Source: a virus
Virus record (IMG/VR): IMGVR_UViG_3300022937_000036
Span: 1 to 47,761 of that record
DNA: 47,761 nt
Direction: 5' to 3' (one strand)
Shown here: positions 15,453 through 27,600 of the stretch, in pieces
Position numbering within the stretch: the stretch's first letter is position 1
How the letters are laid out: each line of letters opens with the position of its first letter
Notes under the pieces: model-generated
What the model saw: the letters and a program-made list of their open reading frames with translations, nothing else
Database searches by the model: none
What the model was told of the DNA's origin: nothing
Translations under genes and position numbers: made by a program

Positions 15453-15635
15453 TCAAGATTCTTCGCTTGGAGCGTCTGGTGAATCATGCTCTAATAAATT
15501 TAGAGTCTCTAGACCACCAGTAAGTTTTGTTCTATACTCTTTTGCTTTTACTAGATTTTGTTCTAGTTCTTTAATTTGACTATCAGTTTGAGCAATTTGA
15601 TCTTCAAAATTTTTTCTAAGTGTTGCAGGATCCAT
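15453..15635 (-). CDS. Small coiled-coil protein, 60 residues
   Basis: This 60-residue protein (MDPATLRKNFEDQIAQTDSQ, then IKELEQNLVKAKEYRTKLTG, then GLETLNLLEHDSPDAPSEES) is one long amphipathic helix with heptad hydrophobics followed by an acidic tail. Like the 74-residue protein it resembles gp57A-type fibre chaperones only in size and layout. It follows the 4038-residue gene and has its own TATAAATA promoter. No Shine-Dalgarno sequence is visible. The ATG lies inside the 14-bp palindrome CATGATATATCATG. Confidence 0.68.
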   Translation of the reverse strand: MDPATLRKNFEDQIAQTDSQIKELEQNLVKAKEYRTKLTGGLETLNLLEHDSPDAPSEES

Positions 15636-15646
15636 GATATATCATG
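15633..15646 (-). repeat. 14-bp perfect palindrome over a start codon
   Basis: CATGATATATCATG reads the same on both strands. Its last ATG on the minus strand is the start codon of the 60-residue gene. As RNA it could form a 5-bp stem with a UAUA loop that hides the AUG, or it could be a protein-binding site in DNA. Unlike the other leader hairpins it lies downstream of the predicted transcription start, so promoter-derived RNA would also carry it. Confidence 0.55.
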
Positions 15647-15659
15647 ATGACATCACTAA

Positions 15660-15667
15660 TATTTATA
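15660..15667 (-). promoter_or_regulatory. Late promoter TATAAATA after the giant gene
   Basis: The minus strand reads GGTCTATAAATATTAG. TAA at 15663-15665 is the stop of the 4038-residue gene, and the perfect late element TATAAATA shares those bases. It lies 25 bases before the ATG of the 60-residue gene. Confidence 0.7.
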
Positions 15668-18600
15668 GACCCTGTGCGAACGCAAACTCGCTAGACAGGT
15701 GAGCAATATCCGAAATAAAGATTCTAGAATTACTATCTAAGAACACACCGTTTGCATCAAAGAACATTATATAATACAAACTAGAATTTAGAAGGTTCTT
15801 GTACAATACTGCATAACCAGAAGTGCCTGCTTGAGCACCATAAACACTATACTGTTTATAATTTACATTATTATTGAATGAAATAATAGCTCTTTCATCT
15901 TCAACACCTTCCTCATATGGCGCAACATTTAGAACTCCATTGGGATCTATACCAGTGTTATTAAGTAAAATTAGTCCTCCTTGCAGTTCTGCTAAGTCTG
16001 AATAGAATTTGCCATTTTGTGTGACGGTTACTGTATCTATTTCACCTTCTTCATTTGTTCCGCAAGTTAATAGTGCATCTAAACCAAACTCAGAACTTAC
16101 CCGACAATTACTAAAAGTAGTCAAAGGTTCATATCCAGTTCCAGCACGAACAATTCTAGGTTCAATAAGACCTTCTTCAAACAATGATAATGGAGCAGAT
16201 GTAAAGATAGGATCGCCAAATGTTGGAGATTCTGGATCATTATCAGTTCCAATTTGTTCTGGAGCAGTTCTAAAGTCTGGTACAATCAAACCATTATATT
16301 CATAATAGTTGCATGTTTGACAACCAATAACTTTGTATTCGTTCAACTCGTTTGTTTCTACTGGAGCACCAGACTCGTATTTGAAGTATACTAAGTTTGT
16401 ACCATCCCATGCAAGTAAATTTCCTTCAAGGACAGAAGACTTGTATCTATAGAGAGTTGTATTACCGACATTTTCAATAACTCTGAACGTTCCATTGTCA
16501 ACATCATATTGTTCTGGATTCAGATCACTTGTTGCTGGTAATGGTAAAGCAGAAAGTACAAATCTTGTCTGTAGAGTTATTGGGTTATGTACAGCAGCAA
16601 CGTACTTATTAAATCCAGCATATTCAATTGCTGTTATATGTTCGTCTTCTGAAATTAGATTTAGAGACAAATCAATACATGATCCTACTCCAGTTACAGC
16701 AACACCGTTATAAGTAAATCTAGTTCCAACATCAAATCCTGCAGGAGCACCAATGTCTGTCCAATTTGTATCTTCTACAAGGTCAATAGTATACTCTTGA
16801 CCAGATATCATTTCGGTTGCTGGAATTTCTTTATCACGATATAGTTCTGTATCAATCCAGACTCTAGCGTTAGGTGAATATCTTATAAACTGCCTTCCAG
16901 TATTGAGATTCGTACCTGCACAAATAAATTGACCATCGTTAAATGTCAATGCTTTGACATCAAATTCTTCGGTACTTTCTGGAGAAGTAATATCAGAGAA
17001 GTTTTCATATTCGTAAATTTCAATAAATGGACTTTGGTATACTCCTTGGAAGAATACTCTATATCCTGCCTCAACAAACTTACCAAGACCATAAGTTACT
17101 GCAGTAGTTTTGATTGGAGTAAAGACATTGTTGTATCCTTTTATTCTGTCAGCAACAACATCAATATCTAGATTTAGTCCTGTTATATTTGATAGAACAA
17201 AGTTTTTATAGAAATTAGTTGAAGATGCAATATCATAAATCAGAACATAATTATAATCATCAAACTCTGCTTCAATTACGGTGTTAGTATTGTTTACAGT
17301 AATTGAGTACCATACAATACTATCTGCTGAAACTGAACTTGGATTTGTGCTGGTATAGTATACTAAATTATCTCCTTGAGCAAATGTATAACTACCAATC
17401 CTCTTTATAAATTTCACATTTGTTTCAGATAGCAAACTGTAATCTACTCCATTACCAGAAGAAATATCAGTAATAGATAGTGATTTGAACGTTCCATTTG
17501 CAAATGCAATCAAAATATTAGAACTTGGTTCATCGTAAGATATGTGATTGATTGTATTTGCTAAAGTTCTATTACTCCAGTTTTCTCCATCGAATGACCA
17601 GTAAAGACTTGTTCCAGAGAATGAAGCAAAGAAAGGAAGATCTAGATATAATCCAGAAATAATTTTCTCTACGGGAGTATTAGCAAAGAAAGTTGGTTGT
17701 GTGACAACTTCATTCCAATAAATTGGTCTGTTCTTTGAAATAAAGTTTCTTTGTTTGAATACAAATCTACCAAGAGTTTTACCAACAGATGTTGTAAACA
17801 TCTCTCTAGTTGCTCTGGTCTGAACGGTTTCAATATCATAGATTGCTCCGTCAGTTCCATCAGCAATAACACTAGTGTTTACAATCTGCTGTCTCTGATT
17901 ATTCTTGAATCCTCCAAGTTCAACAGCACCAATTTCAAAATCTCTTGTAGAGAATCCATCTTTACTAGCAATGTACATAATGTTAGAACTAGGCGTTGAA
18001 CTAGAGTTAGAATTTATTGTCAGTGATGTTTCACTAAAAACATTAGAAACATAATATTTTATGGAACTTCTGTTGATATCGATTGGTTCACTGGGATTAG
18101 GAGAAATAATAAATGAAACGGTATCACCAATAAAGACATTGTTTGTGTCTCCATTGACTATAGTTACATTGTACTTATATCTTCTTACATAAAATCTTAG
18201 ATTGCTTGGATCACCGAGCAATGATTGTGTCAAATAAACTACATTGTTAACATAATCAATTGATTTTACTTTTGTTCCTGGTTTTATATTTGTACCAGTA
18301 ACAAAGAGATCCTCAGAATGCAATTCATTTACATCAGATAAGATTACATATGAATTGATATCTCCAGCCTCGCTAAATGAAGCGGAGGTTTTTAGTGATT
18401 TCAAAACAGAGTAAACATATGATCGACTATAACTGCTAGATGTTATAACAGCTTTATAGTTATCAAACAGAACTGCTTTTTGTGGTCCATAAACCAAACC
18501 TCTAACGTTAGGAATTCTTTGATAATCAGTTCTGTAGTCTTGTGATTTTACAATAACAGTATCTTTATAAGTTGAAGCGATCTTTAGTGGTGTTGTAAGA

Positions 18601-21600
18601 TTTACCTTAATGTAATTTTTTTCTAGATCAATCAATGTTCCAAATACATTTGGAGCAAAAGGAAGAACTACATCGTAATATGTGTTAGAAGCATTGTTTA
18701 TAGATAATTGTTGATCTTTATACCATCCATAAGAATAGTTGGAAGTGTATGGTTCGGTTCTGTTAGATGGTAATTGTATATCAAAGAAATTGTATTGAGT
18801 TCCAGCATCATCAAGATTGAATGCCGATCTACCATATGGTCCATTGATATCGCCAGGAGCAGAAGATAAATCTAGGCGAGCAAGGAATCCTCCTCTACTA
18901 GAATTATTTTTATATGTGAATCCTGTCAAATAACATACATCGTTTTCTACATATATCGATTTATTTCTATTTCTAATATCTACCAAAATACCATCAGATA
19001 AATCAGAACCAAATTCTTTTGCTAGCAATAAATTTCCATTAGTATCTAATTTATAGAGTATCAAATCACTACCAGTATTACCACTGGTAGTATACCCATA
19101 ATGATAAGTAGTTCCAGTAGTTTTATCAATATCAATTCCTCCATAAGAGTATTCAGATGCATTTGCATCAAACACTTTACCCCATTGATATGTGCCATTA
19201 GTATCTAACTTCATAACAAACGTATAGTAAGCTTGGTATGTTGGATCGCTATTGTATGAATAACTATATCCACCAATGTATACGTTATCATTATCATCTA
19301 ATACTAAACCATTTATATATTCAGCTCCATTATATGTAAGGTCAATTTGAGAATATACTTTGCTCCATATTGCAGTAGGATTATTTGGATTTGAAGTAAT
19401 GTCAAATTTGTATATGCCCAATAACTGATCATATATCGCTGCAGCAAGATACATGTATCCTTGAGAATCAAACTTGATATCTCTAATTCTCCATTGATAC
19501 TCACTAGTACCAATACGCCAATCATCTAATAATGTTAGGGTGGTACTATCTAATTTTACAACCATTCCACCTTGGTATGCTCCTGTCAAACTCATACCAG
19601 TATTAATCTGGTCATTAGATCCATGCATACCAGTAAGGAAATTGAAATCGTTGTAGTTCCAAACTACTTGATTGTTATCAGTAAATGTAACATTGATTTC
19701 TTTCAGGTCAATATTATCCATATAAGTTGACCAGTAGTAACCACCAGCAAATATACTGAAATAGTATTCATTAGAATCAAATGCTTGAATTGTAAATGTA
19801 TGCTGAGGTGATGCTGGTTTTACATTTGTCTTATCATAATAAATTTCCATTTGTGAAGTAGATGGGTTGTAGTCCATCCAATAGAAAACATTCTGTTTGA
19901 TACCAACAAATGGTGCAGTACCAGATAGAATATTCAGATCAACTGCCTGTTGTTCGAATGGAGTAGTTCCTGAATATCCATCTGTTTTATAATATCTAAC
20001 AGTATTATCAGTATCTCTCCATACATCACCAGTAAAAACAAATGAAGCATACTCCAAACTACTACTTGTATGTTTTTGTAACCAGTAGTAACTACCATGC
20101 TTATCATTTTGTTTTGTCCAACCAATACCAAATACTCCAGACTGAGTATTATTATTTGGATCAGACATTTCAATATTGAATGAAATGCTAAATGGTCTAT
20201 TCCATAGATACTTATTTTCTGTGTAGAAATTATTGGTTTGGTAATTAGCATTATAATGGCACATTCTCAAGTCTTTACTATTGACTATGCTATATCCAGA
20301 ACTTTGATTATCATGACCATCATACAAAGTATGAAGAGCAAATCTCCAACCACTTGTATTTGGAACAGATGGTAAATCCCATCTATAATGTCTGCCAGAA
20401 TAAGTCCACGAAAGACTTGCTACTCTTTCTCCTTCAAAAGAAAATGCACCGCCACCACTAGCAGAGTTTGCTCCAGATGAATAAGAATTATTATTAATTT
20501 CTGTAGAAAGTTCTACTCTTGTTTGTTCATTTTCATAGAATCTCAACTCGTGGAATTTAGTTGGAGATCCTAGAGACCCACTACTACTTGTGCTTCCTTC
20601 GTAAACTACATGATATATTCTATTAGGAGCAGTTCCTGTAATACCATATCTAATTCTTTGACATGAGTAATTAGATCTACATCCAAAGAAAAGTTTATCT
20701 TCTGCTGGACTAGTACCTGACATATTAGTTATGGCAAGTGGATCGTATGCTCCAAATATTATTGCACCTTTAGTGCTCACATATGCAGTATTATGAAGTC
20801 TTCCTTGGAAATTGACACTCCAGGGTAGAGCAAGTTCCCAATAACCATTGTAATTAGTACCTACTGTTGGAGTTTCTGAAGATGACCAATCTCCTGGGAA
20901 TAGTCCATTAAATTTTGTACTTCCAGTAATCCATAGATTTCCAGTGCTATCAAATTCAAACCCACCATATGGATATTCTTCTCCACCAGAACTTATTTTT
21001 TTGTCTAGTAAAACAGTTCCATTTGTATCATATTTTGCTATGTGAATAGAATTATCAGTACGATTTCTAGTCAAACAATATATCTGGTCATTATAAACCT
21101 GCACTCCTTCTGGACGATAATCAAAATCAAATGTACTCTCTGCTGCTTTTGCCCAAACAACATCTCCAGCAGAATCAAACTTGATTAAGAACTGCCTATC
21201 TCCAGTACTAGATGATTCATAATATCCAGTTGCTAGTGTATAAATGTTTCCTAAAGAATCTTTTGCTACACCGCAAGTTGATAACTGGTAATTTGATGAT
21301 GGATTTCCAAATGTCGTAATGAAGTTAGCTGCGTTTTCTTCTCCCTGTGTTCCTTCTGGATATTCAAGCGATTGAATTTCATAATCATTTCCTTCAAATG
21401 ACAAAATATAATTTCCAGTATTTTTGATTCCAGTCTCTGGATCATACTTTGGTTCTAGACCTGTCAGACTTTCTGGATCTAGAATGGTATCAGAAAGGAA
21501 TAGTGTTTTGGAGAATTTTTCTGACGCAAAAGAAACATATTTTGATGTCAAACATTTCACTGGTTTAATATCCAAGCATCCAGACAGAGGAATGTATTTG

Positions 21601-24600
21601 AATCCTCTACCGTTATTGAATTTGTTTGCAGCAGTAACCAAACCATCATTCAAACCAGCAAGAATTTGGGAGTCAACAATGTACATCTTTCTGAAAGGAG
21701 TACATTGGTCATTCGAAATAGATGTGTTTACTGTTGGTTTGTTTATGTAGAAACTTGTGGAGTCTTTTAGTAGTGAGACTTTGTAACCAGGACCAATTGC
21801 ATGTGTAGTTTGAATTAGTAATTCATCACCAGGAGTCAACTCTGTTATAATACTACCAGCTTCCAATTCTAGGGTAGATGAATCGATATAAGTACATTCT
21901 TTAGTAGGATCAATTTTTATTGAGAAAATATTATTTACATTAATCTGATCAGTTGTGGGACTTATAGCAGACATTCCATTGAAGATATATGGATTATCAA
22001 CTTCTAAACCAGCAACTTTAATTTGAACAGATGCTGATGGATTTGGTTGATAAGTATCTGTTACAACTACACGAATATTTGAAAGTTCATCTGATCCATT
22101 ATAGATAATAGAATTTTCTTTGATAGCATTATATGGACTGAATGAAATTATTGCTCCAGCAGAATGATTTTCTTTGATAATACAATCACCAAAATATTTG
22201 TTTGTTCTGTATCCATAGTAAATAATTTCATCGTCAATTCTTATGTTTCCAAACTGTGGCAATGATGCATCAATTGCATCTGGAATCATATACCTGAGAC
22301 CAGTAGATTCATTTGTTAGATTTTGTGCCTCGTAAGTTTCAGTTGAAACTTTTGTATAAGAAATTCCATCATCTGATGTAAACGCCTGGAATGCTGATGG
22401 GAATGATCCGTAGTATGAAGTACCACGAACAATATCATATGCATCTACTAACACAGGATTTGCAAATTCCATTATGATAGTTGTAGATCCAACAGAACCA
22501 TGGTTGAAATCAATAAAATTGCTATCTAGATTACCATCGGTAATGTAACCTATTTGTGTTGCATTCGCAGATGTTCCAGGTGCAGTAACAGTGACATTTG
22601 TATATGGAACTTGAGTACCATCGTAATAAAGTCTGATCTGACCAAGAGATGTGTAAGAATAATTTGTAAAATGAGTTTCTGTAATAACAAATTTATAAAA
22701 TCTTCTTGCAGTAATTGGATCTCGAAGTACTTCAATTTTTGAATCGGAAGCACTAATAGAATTTTCTAATTGTGATTGTGGATATCTTACTGCTATCTTT
22801 GTTTGGGGAATTGCCCAGAACTGATTTAGTTCTGTTACTGGTAATGTAAATGTATATGTGTTGTTATCAAAAGTACGACCAGTATAATTATATAAAGTAT
22901 TTCCTATTGTAACTTGCCCAAATGTTGGAACTAATTCTTCTTCTAAGTTTTCTGGTGCTTGGTTGAATGTATCTTGAGTAGTAATACTATTGAAACCAGT
23001 AATACTAAAAGTTTCTGGTTGGTTTTTATTATTATTTACTTGAGCATCCAGAGTTGCTTCTGTTGCGTTACCACTAGAATTACGAGTAACATCAATAATT
23101 GTTCTAAATTCTGGAGAGGTAATTCCTGGACCATATACTTTTTGTCCTATTGTTATACCTATTGCTGGGTTTGAAAATGTAACAACTTCTTTAAAAGTCG
23201 TTGCTTCAAAATCTTGATATAATTGTTGAGGAACTCTTGCTTTTAGTTTGTATCCAGATCCTGTTGGGAACGTAATTGGCGATCCACCTTTTGTGGCAGA
23301 AATACTTATATCAGAATTAGAAACAGAATTTGTTGAAATTACATAATATACTACTCCTTCGGTTAGAAGTGAAGATAATGCAGATGGTATATTAGTGAAG
23401 CAAACTGGAACATCAATTGCAAATTGTAGACTAGGGAAAGCAAAACTATTTACAAAATTAGTTTGAATGAGTTCAGTTCCTGCACTAGATTCTATAGTAT
23501 ATGTTTTTTGATCTGCTCCTGCTATGTGGAAATAACGAGACTCTTCATTCTTATCTAATAACCAATAGACCGAAGGATCATACTGGTCAGGAACATAGTA
23601 AGTAGATAGTTCGATATCACCTTCATTCCATTGAGTTGCAAACCAGACAACTTTACCATTATCTAAAGAATATCTAGTATTCTTGTTTAAGTTTGGAATA
23701 GGATCGATTCGATATTCTTGTTCTACTGGAGTAGTGTTTGATAAATCTGAAATTTTTCTAATGTTTACAATTTCACAAACAGAAGGAATACCCCTCAAGT
23801 ACGTGTTATATGTTTCAATGGTCTCTGGATCTTCCAGTGTTACATTATTTACATAAACATAATAATACTCAACTTCTGTTGGATGATTTTCAAAACCTAT
23901 AACGGGAGCATTATAATCATTGCCAGTATATAAAATTACATCTGTAATATCTTCATATACAGGATTGAAATAGCTGTTAGATATTTTAGAGATATGTGAA
24001 ATATTTGCTTGTAAATTTCCAATATCTGCTTTTTTCAATTTGAATCTAGCACATGGTTCTCCACCAAATGCTGCTAGTGAATAATCATAAATGATAATGT
24101 CTGAATATTTTTGTCTCTTTGTTCTGGTTTTAATTTTTACTGGACTATAATATCCACTACCAATTAACCATGACGAACTTATGCCACCAACCCAAATTGG
24201 ATTTGGATTTAGATACACATAAGTTCCCCATGTATATTGATAAACCCTGCTGACAGTAAATGGTGTGTCTGGAAACGCAGATGATGTAGCAATTGAACCT
24301 GTCGTAATTTTATCTCTATCGTCTACACCATTTTGTATAAAGAAATATGCATAAGAATATCCATTACTATATCCCCAAGTATTATTAATCGAAACACTTC
24401 CTGGATATAATTGTAGTGGATACTCAGGACCATACTGTTCTAATGACCAGATAACTGCTCCATCATTTGGAAGATCTGGTCCGAATATTACATCACCAAC
24501 ACCAATACCAGAACTATCATTTAGTACAATAGTTTCATTGTCGGAAATTGGTTCATATAAGTACTTTAATCTAGTAGAAGGAATACTTTCGTTTGAGAAG

Positions 24601-27600
24601 AATTGGTCTCTAGATGCTTGGATCAAAAACGTTTCTGTTTGAGTACGAGGAGCAAAATAAGTTTCATCATCATCTTGAATTCCTGTAATTTGATTTCTTG
24701 AAGAAACAAATGCTTGATACACAGTTCCATACAAATCTTCGTATGCTCTATTACCGATTGGATATGGTTCTAGGTAATATTTTATTTGTATAGTTTCGGT
24801 TGTATATGATGCATATTGATATTGTTTAACTTTTGCAAATCCTTTATCATTCACTCCAAACATAGCAATATAAGGAGTCTGTCCATCTGCAGTTGAATTG
24901 AACTCTATCGTTGCAGTATTTCCAACCATTGCACCTTCTGCAATATTTGGATCAAATATAGTAGTAGTAGATTCCAAGAATACTTTTCTATTGATTATAT
25001 CGATAGAAGATATTGTAATTGTACTGGAATTTTCTAGTCCACTGCATATAATTCTCATCTTTGGTGCTAATCCAGCAACCTCATCAAGTTTCAATGAATT
25101 TTCTAAGTAATTTACATCTTCAACTACCCTTTCAAATGTAAGACCATTTGGATACAATCCCTTTGAGAAGAAGTAATTTGGTCCATACAATGGAGTCTGA
25201 TATCTATAACGATATGTAGAGTCCGAAGTTATTTTTCCAATAGTTGTTTGGTAATCATTTGTATCATATGGTCTTTCTCTCGTATATGTTCCTTGTCTCC
25301 AATAAAACTGTTTAGTAGTTCCTATTACAGTTCCGTCTGAATTGAATGGTTTGTTTCTTGCTTCTTCTGGTACGACATATTCGTATATTAGTTTTATAAC
25401 ACTTGTACTGTCAAATCCCTGGTGCGCTACTGCAGTAGTACCACACTCACCACGAGTAACACCTATGAGTTCATATCTATTTTCAGAAACTTCTGCATAA
25501 TTTGTATAACTGATGATCTCATTATCAATCTGGATATAGTATTTGAAATTATATGTAGTACCATTCCATTGATAGGAAGTTCCATAATTATCTTCTCTTG
25601 GATATTCAACATAATAATATCTAGTTTCAGTTTGAGTCAGGATAGGTTCTGATGTTCCGATTCTTTCATTCCAAGAAATTGATTGTACATCACCAACTAA
25701 GTTTGCTAATATAATATTCTGAGTAGTTCCTCCACTGTTGATATCAGACATCAATTGTGGTTTATCTGCATTAGCAGTTCCTTTTGGATAAAGATTGATA
25801 TACTTAATTGGAGTACCTGCTGTCAATCCATCTGTGCCACGCTCTGTATTGTAATCTTGATATGAATTCAATCTAAGAATTTCGTATGCTCCGCCGCCTT
25901 GGGTACTGACAGTAGGACCATTACTTGAGGTCGTTTCGTACGTATAAATTCTGATTCCTATTCTGTCTTTAGAACGTACATCATTACCACTGTTTGCATT
26001 ATTGAGATTAGTGTCTCCATAAGCATAAGCATAATATGTTTGTTGTAATTCATAACTGTCATCGACGCTATCCCACCGTGGAGTATAAAGTCTTCCATAC
26101 CAACGCCAATTTGCACCGCTCATATAAAAGTAGTATGTTGATGGCCAATTAGTAGCGTTGATATCGCTAGTTGCCCAAGCATACATGATGCTGGTGGTTC
26201 GATTTCTAAAACAATCTAAAACTCCGCCAACTGCGGATGCTTTATCTACAGCATCATCTACACTAACAAGATCATATTCAAAATTAAATCCAATAGAAGT
26301 ATAAATTCCCCTAAACTCTATCGATACTGGTAGATTTGGTATAGTATCTAATACCCAATTAGAACTAAGTTGTTTTAGTGTATTTTTATATAATACAGAA
26401 TATTGTAATATATTATCCTGATTTATGCTAACTCTAGATGGATACTTGAAATTTATATAATACTCATAGTATGTTTCTCCATCATCATTTGTTTTTGTCG
26501 CAACTTTATTGTATCCACTAATAGGAGTAGAATCCCACTGATAATTGGGGATATTAGAATCACCACTATCTTCCCATACTTGGGTGTAAAAAGAATACTC
26601 TTCGTCTTTTGGAGTTGGTATTGCTACCGATAAATCTGTTTTTGTTTGTACTTTTATAGATCTTGTATATTTTGGATAGTTTAGATCTCCAGAAGTAGCA
26701 GATATCACATTGCAATGAATTGAATCTCTAAACAGATATCCATAGTATTGTCTTCTGATCTGAGACGATGAACCTCTATTTAATTTTGACCAAAGTGAAT
26801 TACTGCCTCTTTCAAGAATAACCTCATCACCAGATACTATTGGTGTATCTGGAAATACTGATAAATATATGTTGTAAAATTCTGAAGAGTCTGCATTTTC
26901 TTCAATGAAAGTTACATAAGCATTTCTAAAAACAGAACTAACAATAAAATCATTGATAGTGATTCCAGTATCTAATTGTGATTTTTCAATTGTAATATTA
27001 TAACCAGATAATTGAATGTTATCTAGACGAATGTCATCAATTCCATCTACTCCACCAAATTGACTTCCCGAGATATAAAGGTCTTCATTAGCATTGTATC
27101 CACTACCAGATGAAATAATAGAAACTCCAACAACTCCATATGATCCACTAGCTTCAGAATCAGATCCTCCTTGTCCGTCGTCAACATCTTCGAAGTTTGG
27201 TGCTAAAACAACTAGAAATGTTGCACCAGTTCCGCCAGATGATGCAGGTTGATGTTCGCAAATATATTCAAAGACATCCTCTTCTAAAATAATTTCATGT
27301 AAAAGATTACTATCCCCATCAACACTATCGATGTTCAAACTTGTGTTATTTAGATCATAAACATTGCTCCAACCAGCAACACCATCAGTTGGAACTAATT
27401 CTACATCAGATATTAAAACTCTATATTGATCAATAAAATCTTTCCTAATCCAAGTTTGACTAAGATCACCAGTGCCACCAACTGATCCTAAATTTCTTCC
27501 CAACCAATCAGTATCTGGGATTACTTTTGCATCTGTTAGTGTCGCGGTAGCAAATCTATTAAAATATTGCGCTCCAAGAGTTGTACTACCAACATTTTCT

